A stretch of 64,000 nucleotides of DNA from Fomes fomentarius (Eukaryota; Basidiomycota; Agaricomycetes; Polyporales; Polyporaceae): positions 1,364,001-1,428,000 of the forward strand of contig JABYQN010000006.1 in the NCBI GenBank assembly GCA_022606135.1, written 5' to 3'. The position numbers and the translations under genes are program-made. Shown here one piece after another: positions 46,974 through 59,339 of this stretch. How positions within the stretch are numbered: position 1 is the first letter of the stretch; each line of letters begins with the position of its first letter. The notes under the pieces were generated by a model that worked only from the letters and a program-made list of their open reading frames with translations, ran no database searches and was not told where the DNA came from.

Positions 46974-49900
46974 ATGGTGAGTATATACAGCTTCCATACG
47001 TCCCTGCGCCTTGACATCAGTTTGTAGGGTGTTCCGGCCCTCTTTCGCTGGCTTAGTAAAAAGTACCCTAAAATCAGTACGTCCGCACTCGTTCACGACG
47101 CTAATGAGAAGATATTGACTTGCGTTTGGTAGTTTTACCCGTAGTAGAGGCGGAAGAGACAAAGATACCGGATGAGTCAGGCAACGAAATCGCAGTCCCT
47201 GTGAATATCGTCGACCCGAACCCCAACGGGGTTGAGTTCGACAATCTCTACCTGGACATGAATGGCATCGTGAGGTCCACACGACGCTAACGCTCCCTCA
47301 TGCATTGACCACACTTCCGCACTAGGTCCACCCATGTACGCATCCTGAGGGCAAGGTAGGGCTACACCAGCTAGTTTGCGAGACTACGGAACGCTGACTC
47401 TTGTCTTATAGCCCCCTCCGGAGACCGAAGAGGAAATGATGGTGGAGATCTTCAACTACACGGAGCGCGTTGTGAATATGGTCCGACCTCGTAAATTGCT
47501 CTTCATGGCAATAGGTGAGGAAGTTCACTCCATCGTCGTTGGTCTCTCGCTTATGTTTTGCAGATGGTGTTGCTCCTCGAGCAAAAATGAATCAACAGCG
47601 GTCTCGTCGTTTTCGTTCGTCTCAAGAGGCGAAGGAAAAGGAAGAGGCCCGTAAGGAGTCTATTGCGATGTGGGAAGGTGCGTCTGCGCCATCATTTTCT
47701 TGCCAACGTCTTGTTGACATTCAGCTTCCAGCAATGGGCAAAACTCTGAGTGAGGAGGAGAAGAACAAAAAAGCATGGGACAGTAATGCAATCACGCCCG
47801 GTACCCCGTTCATGGATCTGTTGGCGGCCTCGCTCCGTTACTGGGTAGTGTTAAAGATGAATCAAGACCCTGGTTGGAAAGATGTGAGTCAAGCAGGATG
47901 TCTCCGGTATCACTTTATTCATTATCTGTTTGCAGCTTCAAGTTGTTATCTCTGATGCCAGTGTGCCCGGCGAAGGCGAACACAAGATTATGGACTTCAT
48001 TCGTCGTCAACGGGCAAACCCCGGCCACGACCCCAACACTCACCATGTTATCTACGGTCTTGTATGTATAATCTCATCCTTTGCCTCAACAATCCTAACA
48101 TATCCTAACATGTAATATAGGACGCCGACCTCATCATGTTGTCGCTTGCGACTCACGAACCGCATTTCCGAGTTTTGCGTGAGGACGTCTTCCATCAAGA
48201 AGGGAGTCGTACCGCGTGTCGGATATGCGGACAAGAAGGACATTACGCCGCGCAATGTACTGGAACGAAGGCGGAAATCAAGAAGCCTCCTTCAGAGAAG
48301 AAACCATTCATTTTCCTTGACGTTGCCATTTTGCGCGAGTATCTCGAGGCAGAACTTAACGTACCACAGGTCCCGTTTCCGTTCAATTTCGAACAGGCCA
48401 TAGATGATTGGGTTCTCCTGATCTTCTTCGTCGGAAACGATTTCTTGCCTCATTTACCCTCTCTTGAGATTCGTGAAGGTGCCATTGATACTCTGCTCAA
48501 GATCTGGCGGAATGAGCTGCCGCGCATGGGTGGCTACATTACCAATCACGGCCAGTTAGAGTTGTCGAGAGCCCAGATCATTCTTGAGGGGCTTGCTAGG
48601 CGTGAGGACGAGATTTTCCGACGTAGGCGTGAAAGTGAGTGTCGTCGTGCCTCGTACCCCTGGCAAGGAGATAACCGATATTCGTCTACAGCCGAGGAAC
48701 GTCAGGAACAGAATGCTAAACGGCGCAAGATTGAGAAGGATATGGGGTCAAATGGGGCCTCTGTCCGACCCTCTGCCTCTCTTAACCTCACCTCTGCCCC
48801 CATTGCGCCCGCGCCCCTCCCACCTCGTCCCGATTTCGCTGCCAAGGCTGATAGCATTGGCTTAGGCGGTCCCAAGACTGCAGAGACCGCGTCCTTTGCG
48901 CCCGCCGCCGCACAAGCACTGGCGGGCTCGAACCGAGATATCGTTGCGAACAGACACAAGATTCGCTTAGCCAACATGAGTGCCGCTGAGATGCTAAAGG
49001 CCGAGATGGCCTCTCTCGTGCCTGTGAGGGCTTCCCGATCGTCGACGACATCCTCTACCACAGCCACGAGCTCTACTACTCTTGCTACTTCCGCGAGTGT
49101 GACGAGTATTACGACTGTCACGAGTGCCGACGACGCCGAGATTCCTGGCCTGGGTGGCCTCTCTTCTGTGACTTCCAGTATGGTGTCTGAGACCTCTATG
49201 CCCGTCGATTCTTCCCTCCCTGCCGAGAATGGCGATCAGCAGGACGATATTGATGGGGAAGAGATCCCTGCCGAGGCCGAGGACTCTGTTATGACCGATG
49301 GATCGGAACTGCGTGGCGTGAAACGCAGTCTTGATGAGGTCGAGACTGAGGATGCTGAAGATGACGCCGAAGTCACCGCTCCCTCAGACGAGGAGGAAGC
49401 GCCCGGAGACACCTCATACGCCTTGAAGGTGAATCCTGATGGTACGGTGGAGCAAGAAGATACGGTGAAGTGCGTGAAATTCTCGATTACGTGTGTACGG
49501 TCGTTGACTGCTCGACAATTAGATTATGGGAACCTGGGTACAGGGAGCGGTACTACCGCCAGAAGTTTGACGTCGAGTACAGTGATGAGAAGTTCAGGAA
49601 GCAGTAAGTTCTAGTGCGCTCTCGGATCCTACCAGTCGCTCATAAATGGAAACAGGGTGACCAAATGTTATGTAGAGGGTATGGCCTGGGTGCTGCAGTA
49701 CTACTACCAAGGAGTGCGTCCCGATGTATATTCACCGCTCGGCCTGACTGACGATACTTACGTTACCAGACTCCCTCGTGGCAGTGGTACTACCCCTTCC
49801 ATTTCGCGCCCTTCGCCGCGGACTTTGAAGATCTCGATAAGTTGGACATCAAATTCACTCTGGGCGAGCCGTTCAAGCCATTTGAGCAGCTTATGGGTGT

Positions 49901-51264
49901 GTTCCCAGCAGCGAGGTAGTATTTCCCTTTCTCTATGGTACAAACACCAATTCTAACGAAGATGGTTGTAGTCGACAGCACATTCCTACGACGTTCCATG
50001 ATCTCATGACGAACGAATCGTCGCCGATCATCGACTTCTATCCCACGACGTTCCAAATTGATATGAACGGCAAGCGTATGGCGTGGCAAGGTGTTGCACT
50101 GTTGCCATTCATCGAAGAGGAGCGTCTTCTCGAAGCGATGGGCCCTCGGTACGAGTGCCTCACCGAAGATGAAAAGCGGCGCAACAAGTGGGGTAATGAC
50201 GTGCTCTTCGTCTACGAGGCTCACGCCCTCTATCCCACTCTGGAAGCGTTATATGGCAAGAGGAAGAAGGATGAGGTAGGTTTCTCCGGATCTCGCATAT
50301 GTGCGTAGTGCTGAATGTGTGGACTCTTGTAGCCCTTGGCGATCAACCCTAAGTACAGCAAGGGTATCAGTGGCTCGTTGCTTCCGAATCCGGATTGCAT
50401 ACCAGACTCGACGTACTTCAGCCCATTGCCCACGCAGGATTTGCCGAACATCAAGAACGACCGCTCGCTTTCAGCTTTCTACTTCTTCCCGAAGCAATTG
50501 ACTCCTCATCGTTCTGTGCTGCTTCCTGGTGTTCGACGCTCGCCGCCTGTTCTCAACGCCTCAGATCTCGAGACAGCTCGGCGGGGGGCCCTGGTCGTGG
50601 CCGAGGAGGCGACCGTGGCGGCCGGGGTGGTTATGGCGGTGGCCAAGGTCGCGGCTTCAGGAACGGTAACGGAAACGGCTGGCAGAACGGATCCTCGTAC
50701 GGCCAATCCCAGTCCCAGTACCAACAACATCCGTCTCACAGCAACGGGAATCACCAGGCAATGCAGGCTTATCAGGCTTACCAACCACGGGCCCGTGGAG
50801 GTGGTGGCTATCAGCCACAGTCGCACAACAACTATTCGAGGAATCAGTACAATGACTTCGCCGCCCCTCCTATTGCTGCTGCTGCTCCTCCACGTGGTCG
50901 CGGTGGTGCTCCCCGAGGTGGTTACGGCGGCGGCGGAGGGTATCACAATGGCCCCCCGTCTTCAAGTGGTGTAGCTGGCGGCGGTGGCGGCCCGGGTCGA
51001 GGAGGTTACGGTGGCTACGGCGGTGGTGGTGGCGGCGGTTATGGCGGCTACCCAAGCGGAGGCTTCAACAGCTACCAAGGTAGTGGATATGGTGGGCAGG
51101 GTGCCCCTAACGCCGGTGGCAACTATGGCTACGGTGCGCCCCCGCAGCACACATATGATCAGAACTACGGAGGTTACGGCGGCGGAGGTGGCGGCGGACA
51201 GGGATACGGTAACACTCGCGGTGGTAATAATAATCGTGGGCGAGGTCGTGGCGGACGCTGGTGA
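46974..51264 (+). CDS. RAT1: 5'-3' exoribonuclease 2, with one frame break in the Gly-rich tail
   Basis: Nuclear 5'-3' exonuclease of the XRN family, acting in transcription termination and rRNA/snoRNA processing. The first coding exon is just ATG (46974-46976), spliced to [16 protein letters not shown]. Later exons contain [56 protein letters not shown] and [20 protein letters not shown], then [16 protein letters not shown], the Rat1-specific CCHC knuckle [14 protein letters not shown], and [17 protein letters not shown] Ser/Thr-rich insert (about 49020-49230) is followed by [29 protein letters not shown] and the C-terminal domain. The RGG/Gly-rich tail ends GRGRGGRW. At 50583-50588 six G occur where seven would keep the frame ([12 protein letters not shown]); no intron repairs this. 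RAT1 is essential in yeast, so a sequence error is the likelier reading. Confidence 0.92.
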
Positions 51265-51525
51265 GCTTCGTATATTGCGGACATGGATCTACTTGTAGCA
51301 CGCATAATCGCTTCTATTTATCATCGGTATGTAACAGTACATCGCATCACGAATACGGTTTATACGGAGTAACACAGTGATACATGCAGTACAGCACAGA
51401 CGAGAGAGACAAGTGTACGTGCGCGTGGAGACATGGATCTAGTGATAGACATACATGATGTGTATTTGCTTTCCTTTCAATACCTAAATGACCCCCTTAA
51501 CTAACAGCAGTGTCCTCATGTGCGC

Positions 51526-53875
51526 TCACTCAGTGGGCGGGACGCACTGCAAGAAGATGGCATACGACCTCTCGAGTTCCTTCTGCCTCTTCTTGATCTT
51601 CTTCTCCATCTTGCGCTTCCGCCTCTCGGCCTTGCGCTCGCGGCGGCGGCGCGCATCCGCGTCCGACCGTCCATACGCCCCGCTATACCGATACCGATCG
51701 CGGTCATCCGCGTCTTGGGCGTCCTCGGAGTCCTCCGACTCGCTCGGCGACGACACGTCGAAGCGGTCGAAGCCGGGGAGATGCATGTCAACCGTGCCCG
51801 CGTACCGGCCAGAGCGCCGCTCGCGGCCCTTGTAAAGGATCATCTCGACGCCGCGCGGAAGGAAGAAGGACGCGTTCCACAGGTCGATCATGTCTGCGGT
51901 GAGCTGGGAGCGCTTCGGCGGGCGGCCGTCGGGCGAGTACTGCGGGACGGGCATCGTGCCTGCCCACGACATGCTAAGGTCCTACAGCGGCATAAGCATA
52001 GACAATAAGCATCAGCATACAGGAACGTCGAATTGGCGGATGAGATGCGACGTACGGTCATGAGCCTGATCCAGTCTTCGTGGTACACGTCGTGCGGCAT
52101 GAGCACGGCGGGCATGCGCGGCAGGTGCTCCAGGAGCTCGTCCAAGTCCCCGATCTTGAGCATCTCAAACTGCGTGTACGGATGCGCGCGGTTCGGCGGG
52201 CGGTTGAAGCCCTCCGGCACGGACAGCATTCCCTGCTGAGATGGGTCCAGCGACGCCGCCCCAATACGAGGAGACGCGTGCGAGGAGATGCCCGAGCCTG
52301 GGTAGGCACTGCCGTATGGAGCCTGGGCACCGTAGCCTCCGGCGGCAGTAGAGTTGGGGTTGGCGTACAGGTTCACGGGCGGGGCATACGGGCTCGAGGC
52401 CGCGCGTCCGGACTGGCCCTCCAGGACGTGTCCGGGTGGGTAGATACTGCCACCAGCCGCGCCGCTGTGGTACGGAGAAGCCGCGCGAGGGGGCAGCGCC
52501 CCGCCGTACGGCGAGGGTGCACGGGGAATCGCACCAGCACCGTACGGGGAGGCCGCGCGCTGAATTCCACCACCGTATGGGGACGCAGCACGATGGATCC
52601 CAGCACCGGCGCCGTACGGGGAAGCTGCACGCTGAATTCCAGTACCTCCGCCGCCGTAAGGGGACGCTGCGCGGGGAATAGCACCAGCCTGGTACGGCGA
52701 CACAGGCCGTGGTGCAACTGGGGCGGCATGGTATGGGGAGGCAGGGCGGGGCAGAGTACCGCCCTGACGATAGGGCGAGACCGGACGGGGAAGAACGTCT
52801 CCAGGACGAGGTGAGGCAGGTGGGTAGCCTGCAGGAGGGTAATTGCCTCCTGAGGCAGCAGCATAGTTTCCACTCGTACCCGTCGAGCCATACGCCGGGG
52901 GGTAATTGCCTCCAGGGGCGGCTTGGTAGGTGCTGCTAGGCCGTTCACCTCCGTAGAATGAACCCCTGCGACGAGTGGTACGGTCCCGATTGTCGAGGTC
53001 ACGGTCCCGCTCACGCAGTTCACGCTCGCGGTCGCGCTCCCGTCGTTCGAGATCCAGGTCCGCCATGCGACGCTCGAGTTCCACCGTAGCGTACTTGTCG
53101 TAGTCGCCAGAGGGCCGGCCGTACGCACTCTGCCTGCGCTCGCGATCGCGCTCGCGGTCGTGATCGTCGCGCGGGCGCCTGCCGTACTCTCTGTCTTCAC
53201 GTTCCTCGCGTTGGCGGGCGTAGTATTCGTCGTCATCGTACCGATCTCTGTCGTAGCGAGAGCCGCGCGAGGCGTCGTCTTTGCGGCGTCTGTAGTCTTC
53301 GTCTCGCCTGATGCACGATGCGGGTACGGGTATGAGAAGTGGTACATGCGGGGGAGCGCTTGCACGTACCATCTGTCGGAGTCTCCAGGCCTGCGGCCAC
53401 CGAAGGAGGCAGCGAAGTTCTGTGCGAGGCGTGAAGGTCAAAATTAACACCGTATTAGGAGGAAGAGCGTCGTGCGGCTCTTACAGCATCAGCAGGGGTA
53501 GCACCTGCAGGGAGAACCGAAGTCGCCTCGGCTGGGATCCACTGGATCCCACTGACGATTCCGGTGGGTGTTTGGTAGCTGGAGGAGATAACATGGGATG
53601 AGCGACATACATACGAAGGCACAGATCCCATAGATCGAGCATACCTTGCGGCTACCGCTCTGCAGGCGGGACACTATGATCAACGCAGGCGATGGGAGGA
53701 TCGAGAAGCAGACGCACTTGAATGGGTGATACACAACCTGCCCGTCCGCCCCCACCGTCGTCGTGTAAGTGATTGAGCCGGGCTGGATCGACCCTGGCTG
53801 GGGCGTAGTCGACCGGTAAGGCGACGCGTGCGACATCAGAGGCGAGACAGGTGCAGCAGAGACGTATGGGTTCAT
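51526..53875 (-). CDS. Hypothetical protein with RAASPYG repeats
   Basis: Function unknown. Start MNPYVSAAPVSPLMSHASPY at 53875. The N-terminal region has PGSITYTTTVGADGQVVYHP and SYQTPTGIVSGIQWIPAEAT across introns. A very Arg/Asp/Glu-rich section follows (YDRDRYDDDEYYARQREERE; ELERRMADLDLERRERDRER). A tandem region of about a dozen PRPASPY/RAASPYG/HRAASPYG units lies between Gly/Ala-rich spacers (about 52430-52790). The C-terminus looks like a folded conserved domain: FEMLKIGDLDELLEHLPRMP, AVLMPHDVYHEDWIRLM, WNASFFLPRGVEMILYKGRE. It ends with a basic RRKRKMEKKIKKRQKELERS and QCVPPTE. The SPY units could be proline-directed phosphorylation or structural repeats; this is inference. Confidence 0.75.
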
Positions 53876-54353
53876 CTTATCTCCGTGTCGTCCGAGTCTG
53901 CAGTAGATCTGGTGGTCTGATGGGAGAGCGTCGAGACACCAAGCAAGGTCTGAAGATGTGTGTGCGATGTGATAGTCTTCTGCAGCTTCGCGTTCGCCAC
54001 CAGTTTTGGAGGGGGGCGGGACAAATATCGATTGTCCGGGAGTATGGAGAGCTGCAGAAAGTAAGTGGTTCGCCGTTATCTCAGGAAGGCGTGATCATCT
54101 GTGTATATATACCCAAGGGCCCGAGAACCCGAGCGTGCGTGCAGGTGCCTGCATCGTGGTCGGCGGCAAGATCCACCTCCGCATTTAAGCGACGTCGTGG
54201 CGAACTACTTTCCGACTAGTGGGGCGTCACATACCTTTCTCTTGCTGCACAGCTAGGCGTAAAGAGAAAAAGGACAATAAAAAGGATGCGCATAGAACAC
54301 ATTAGACGTCGTAAATACAGAGTACACCAAGTCCAGTCCAGACAAGACGCTAC
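53876..54353. other. Intergenic, no gene seen
   Basis: About 480 bp with the promoter of the repeat-protein gene and the SEC22 3' UTR. No recognisable gene. Confidence 0.4.
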
Positions 54354-55255
54354 TCATGAGAATCGCCAGTAGATGAGGATAATGAGTATCAGGACAACGG
54401 CTCCAATGGGTGCGTATTGCCGAATCATCGCTTGGATATTGATATTCCTCGCTGCGCGACGGTACTTCTCCGACTCGGATCGTAGCGAGGTCGACAGGTG
54501 GGACATGCCTGGTGAAAGGGGGAAGTGGGTCGTAAAGCCAGATCCATGATGACGTGGTTAACTTACGGTCAAGCGAGTCGCCTCGCCAGAGAAGCTCCTC
54601 CATATTCTTTGTCATGATTCGGGTGACATCCTGCAGCTCGTCATTTAGTTTGCCTAGGTGTGAGCTGCCGGCGGCGCTTGCAGTGCGCGTGTCTTGGTAG
54701 AGTCGCGTCGTCTTTGACATAAAGGTGTCTGCGCAAGGAGACAGAGGCACTTCGTCTGGTGCGCTGGCACATGATAAACAGCACTACTCACCGAAACCGA
54801 CAAACGCGTAGGGTTTTCGCACACCGTCCACCTTGGCACCATATGATATCTGGAACTCTTTTGACAATTCGTCGAGGTATGAGAACGCAAGCTTGCGGGG
54901 GTAGGACTTGTCCGCAATGACAAGGTATATGACGTTGTCCGCGATGAAGTAGCTGATTCGGGGAGGGGGGGAGATTCAGCATATATGAATGGCCATACCT
55001 GTCGTTGCGAATGTACGCACTGTAGGGTGTACTGCCCGCTTTCAATTGAGCAGCGCGGCTCTGAGTTTGGGCCTATCCTACGGAATATGAGTTTTGCTTG
55101 CTGCTTGTGCTCGGACAAGGCTTGTTCTATCTGCTTGCCATTAGTATGACGTTATGCGGGAGAGTCGAACGGGACTAACAGACCTGCTCGTCATCCACGC
55201 TGGCCGCGAGAGGGAGCGCGTCCGAGGCCCGCACTACAAGAGTTGACTTGACCAT
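54354..55255 (-). CDS. SEC22: Vesicle R-SNARE Sec22
   Basis: ER-Golgi R-SNARE with a longin domain. Start MVKSTLVVRASDALPLAASV at 55255. Exons give DDEQ, SEHKQQAKLIFRRIGPNSEP, CSIESGQYTLH, YIADNVIYLVIADKSYPRKL, AFSYLDELSKEFQISYG and VRKPYAFVGF. The SNARE motif follows: DTFMSKTTRLYQDTR, LGKLNDELQDVTRIMTKNME and ELLWRGDSLDRMSHLSTSLR, with the zero-layer Arg in LLWRGDSL. The C-terminal anchor is APIGAVVLILIILIYWRFS, stop TGA 54354-54356. Size about 215 residues, normal. Head to head with MPO1, 318 bp apart. Confidence 0.93.
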
Positions 55256-55573
55256 CGCGACTAGCAGGCAGAATACTAATAGTGGTCGAACGCGTTCAGG
55301 ATGATGAGGGAAGGAGTCTGGAGACACGGACAGTACTGACACACCGGTGAGCGCCTGCGATGGGAATACGTGGTGTCATGCACGTGCATAAGCCCTAACC
55401 CCAGCTTGTGGGGGCGGGCGAACCGGACCGCGACTGCTCTAGCCAATGGCGAGAGCAGCAATCTGTGCGGAGGCATATGTTAAAGACCGGCAACGCATCG
55501 CCGCCTCAATACTCTTGTCCTCCTCCTCTCTACTTACCCCGCACACCAGGCAACGCTCTCATCCACGCGTACG

Positions 55574-56448
55574 ATGGCCTCCACCGGTCTCTTGAACGTC
55601 AGACACCAGGTGCATATCCCCCCACAGCCTTTTCCGCCAGAATCGCGCTAAGACCTATCCTCCGGTCCTCAGCTCACCTTCTACGGGGCCTACCATGATA
55701 ACCCCGTAAACGTTGCCATCCACATCCTATTCGTGCCCGTTCTCCTCTGGTGAGCTATGATTGCCTCTATACCGCGAGCCATGTGGTGGGTCTCTGATGT
55801 GAATATGTGCTATAGGACTGGGCTTGTCCTCGGAACGCGCCTCCCTGTTCCCTCCTTCTTCCCCGAGGTGCACACTGTGATTAATGACTACCTCGCCTTC
55901 GACCTCAACTGGTCTGCTCTCTGGGCCATCGCATCTCTGTTATACTACTACATTCTTGAACCCACCGCGGCAGTGCGTCTCCTCTTCCCCCATTCTTTCC
56001 TGCAGTGTTGGCCCTGATGAACCTCTGCGTCTCGCCCTGCGCAGTTTGTCTACACGCCCCAGATGGTCCTCACTATCCTGACTGCCGCGTCCTTCGCGCG
56101 CAGGCCCGACGCGTTCAACAAAGCGCTCCTCGTTCACGTCTCCTCGTGGATTGCGCAGTTCGCTGGCCACTTCCTCGCAGAGGGCCGCTCCCCCGCTCTT
56201 CTTGACAACCTGGTTGGCGGTAAGTGCTGCAACAGTTTGCCATCCCATCTGGTGATGCGTGTGCATGAACCTTGACCAAGACTGATTGGCGACCGGTCGC
56301 AGCCCTTGTCCTTGCTCCCTTCTTCGTCCATTTCGAGATCCTCTTCAAGCTTGGCTACAACTCCCGCCTCCAGAAGGGCGTGCACGCTGATATCACAGCG
56401 GAGATCCAGAAGATCAAGGCTGCAGAGAAGAACAAGAAGAAGGAATGA
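55574..56448 (+). CDS. MPO1: Mpo1-like (DUF962) ER membrane dioxygenase
   Basis: Homolog of yeast Mpo1/YGL010w, an ER enzyme for alpha-oxidation of 2-hydroxy fatty acids from phytosphingosine. Start MASTGLLNVRHQ at 55574. After splicing: LTFYGAYHDNPVNVAIHILF, VPVLLW, TGLVLGTRLPVPSFFPEVHT and NWSALWAIASLLYYYILEP. Then come YTPQMVLTILTAASFARRPD, KALLVHVSSWIAQFAGHFLA and EGRSPALLDNLVG, and the last exon ALVLAPFFVHFEILFKLGYN to AEKNKKKE. The conserved histidines are present: YHxxxxNxxxH, HVxxWxxQFxGH and FFVHFE. Stop 56446-56448. The last exon (from 56303) and its 3' flank are duplicated 4.7 kb downstream at 60977-61717. Confidence 0.9.
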
Positions 56449-56969
56449 GAACCTCGAGTTGTTCCTCGCCGTGCGGCAGGATACTCAGGCTCGGCCTTCC
56501 CCAAGTTATTCGAAACGGATCATGATTAACGGAACTCTGCCACGGCTCTCGGACGCGTGCCTTCAACCATTGCTAACCAGACACTATCTGCCCTGTGCGA
56601 CTTTGCAAATCCTCCCTGTTCATGCTGATCTGTACTGCTATATCTAATGTACAACATATGCAACTGTCACCTGCTCAATTAGCTCTCTTCAATGGACTCT
56701 CGGGCAGCTATTATCACCACTCACCGCCTAGCACGAGCTGAGGCCACCGTCAACCTTGAAGTCAGTGCCCTGCAGAGTCGCACAGATACAAATGAGCAAG
56801 AGATCGAGCTGAAGAGGACGCTCGACACGCACCGTCATGTAGCTGTTGTCATCGCTCGCCATTGGAAGCCGAGAGGGTAGTAGTGTGAGTGAAAGCCGAG
56901 CAGGGTGCAGAAAGGGATAGTAGTCGACGACGCACAGAACAGGGCACCCTTCGCGACCTCGATTGCCTC
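56303..56969. repeat. Segmental duplication, copy 1
   Basis: Direct repeat of 60977-61717. It covers the last MPO1 exon on the plus strand, the convergent intergenic region, and the 3' end of an SDR gene on the minus strand. Identity starts within a few bases of the MPO1 3' splice site and ends at GATTGCCTC (56969), inside an SDR exon. Copy 1 lacks about 55 bases present in copy 2 near 61428-61485. Confidence 0.88.
56735..56969 (-). pseudogene. 3' fragment of the SDR gene
   Basis: Truncated second copy of the short-chain dehydrogenase at 61434-63374. Reading the minus strand from 56969, it retains EAIEVAKGALF, then after an intron-like gap an equivalent of the ASDDSSYMT exon, and GTDFKVDGGLSSC followed at once by TAG. 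The complete gene continues past SSC for 15 more residues. Nothing upstream of the break at 56969 resembles SDR sequence, so the Rossmann fold and active site are missing. Confidence 0.8.
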
Positions 56970-57398
56970 ACCACGTCCTGCGGAAGTCGTTCAATGACTC
57001 ATTGTTTATATGATCGTCTCATCTCATCACCGAAGCGGTTTATATGTTTCCGGGAGCTCAGAGAATGCGTTCGCAGAAATACATTCATCAAGTCTGATCC
57101 TGTTTCCCATACCTCAATCTAGGGTTATTTCGATTCGCCTAAGGTCTGCTGACTCTGCTCAGACGTACAATATGATCACTCAACCAACAACGTTAGCGTT
57201 AACGTCCAAACGTCTGCTTCTTATCGAATACTACGAGTGCTGCATCCTTCATAGCATCTAGAGCCTCTATCTACACCCGCAACGAGTTTATGAACACTGA
57301 GCGTTGAGCCGCGACATCACCATGACGACATGTGGCGAAAACGTACAAAATTTGTAGCTGCAACCTGTCTCGTAAGTTGCAACCAAGTGACCTCCGAC

Positions 57399-59339
57399 AT
57401 GGCTGATATACTCGCCTCCAGCGCAAATATTCTCAACGTATTCAATGACGATGTGTTGTTTACGTTGTTCGAGTACCTTCGTGGAACTAGAGGCCTCCTC
57501 AAATTGGCCGACACTTGTCTACGGTTCCGCAATACGCTGAAACCGATGTTATTCACCAAATGCTATATTCACCGGTCAAAGTTCACATACATAGTTCTGC
57601 CTCCTTCTACGATCTGGCCATACATCCGGTAAGTCGCACGCAAATCCACAGATCAGGTTCGACCTATCATGGCAATATCCTAGGATCTTGAGCGTGGCAT
57701 GCACCTTCCGTCTCTTACGCGGCCGCAAAACCCATGACATGGCCGAGTTTGAGTATGTATACGAACCTCTCATGAACACCCTCTCCCTCATACCCAATCT
57801 CGTATCGATTGAGCTCAATGCAAGGCAATCGATTGACCGCGATGGGAGCTGTGATGTAGACATCCCTTGGGAGGTTGTAAAGGCTATGCTCACACCACCG
57901 CAGCTTCGTCATTTCCGATTCTCCGGCCGCTTCGACGACAGTATCGTCCTGCCCAACCAGAACGAGCTACTTCCCTGGTTGCCGGTAGCGCCTCTCAAGA
58001 GCTACACGCGGGTCATCGATTACCGTAAAACGTTTGGCCCAACATCTCTAGAGATTTACTTCGTGTCGTCACTTGCGGAGAGGCCTGAAGTGCACGAGTC
58101 GCTTGAGACGCTCATTCTGCCGAGTGAGTGTGCGCCGCTGAAGTCCTTCCACGTGCATGTCTGGCCTCGGCTCAGTGTACTATCGCTTCATGGACCACTT
58201 AATAACCTAACCTCAAAGATGAAGGCGTCCTGGTGCCTTGGATGGCGTATCTATGCCACATGCCTCAGCTCGCCTCGCTGACCTTGGATTTTGCTTATCC
58301 CGACAGCGTGCCTAAACGGCCCATCTGGCCGCACGACACGGAATTCATGTGTGCCTGGCAAAACCTCGAACCTCTATCCATCACGTATCCTCACTCCGAG
58401 GACGAGCTCTATGCCCACTTACCACCGTCCCTCAGGCAGCTCTCCCTGCGCTGTTGGCCCCGTCATTATGTTCACCTGACACCCGAAGAGCAGAAAAAGA
58501 TAAAAAGGCTTCGGTGGTATTCACCTATATCGACCTCATCGGAGATGCTTAAGGTCTTACGTGCTTGCAAGTTGACGCTCCTAGAGCAGCTCGATATCGA
58601 GTTTAAAGAGGACCTAGGCGATGGATCCCTCTTCCGGAGCCTTCCGACGTTGTTCCCGAACCTCACCGTTTTGACCATCCACCGATATCGCTCTCGGTCA
58701 AGCGAAGTTGTCCCCGTGGTAAGTACGTCTCATCACAAACCATATGACTGATAAAGATGGGTGCAGGCGTTCATTTCGGAGGCCCTTTCCCCTCTGTGCA
58801 AGCTCCGTGTGCTTAAATTGCACCTCGACTTCCCAAACGCACCGCCCGTCAGGTTCTTTGTCCTGTCTCCACCCGCCCAAGTGATCGATATCCTCCAGCA
58901 AGCTGCAGACTATTTCGCATGCAATCTTGCACCTGGCGTGGGTCGGGTCTGTTTTCTGCTCCGTCGCCATCACATGAGCGAATTCCGCCCGTATCGTGTC
59001 GTTCGCAATGGCAATACACCACGCGCCGAGTACGATAGTCACGCGAGAGCTGCTGGTGGATTTCCGTGCGTATCAGTGTGCTTATGCTGTACTTGATGTC
59101 TGCTGACTTACTTCATGCAGGATCTCTGATGATTCCGGACCGCCTGTTGTGAGACACTACAGGTGACACTGCATACTTCACTTTTTCATCGGCATGGACT
59201 ACGTTACAGGCGGACGGACGAAATCGATTACTTCATGCTCATGCTGAGGAGCGAACCTTATCTGTGCATGCTTTCCGAAGACTGCTGGAAGCTCGAGCTC
59301 GACAAACGTCGCCTGGAGAAAGTTTTAGGTATTTTGTGA
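57399..59339 (+). CDS. F-box/leucine-rich-like protein
   Basis: Agaricomycete F-box family protein. Start MADILASSANILNVFNDDVL at 57399. The N-terminal VFNDDVLFTLFEYLRGTRGL is F-box-like, then LLKLADTCLRFRNTLKPMLF. Later exons give LNTLSLIPNLVSIEL-like segments, PPQLRHFRFSG, VPWMAYLCHMPQLASLTLDF, FMCAWQNLEPLSITYPHSED, HLPPSLRQLSLRCWPRHYVH and CKLRVLKLHLDFPNAPPVR. Spliced last exons end RTDEIDYFMLMLRSEPYLCM and LELDKRRLEKVLGIL (TGA 59337-59339). Near 58170-58220 the frame moves by one base. Either a ~44 nt intron (GTGTAC...CCTAACCTCAAAG) removes it at the cost of one leucine-rich segment, or an A is missing in TCAAAGATG. The gene sits inside the block bounded by the MPO1/SDR duplication. Confidence 0.75.

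Noticed and set aside
50336..51264. RAT1 as a pseudogene
   Set aside because: Every catalytic motif is intact over about 4 kb and the only defect is one base at a G run. An essential gene is unlikely to be dead.
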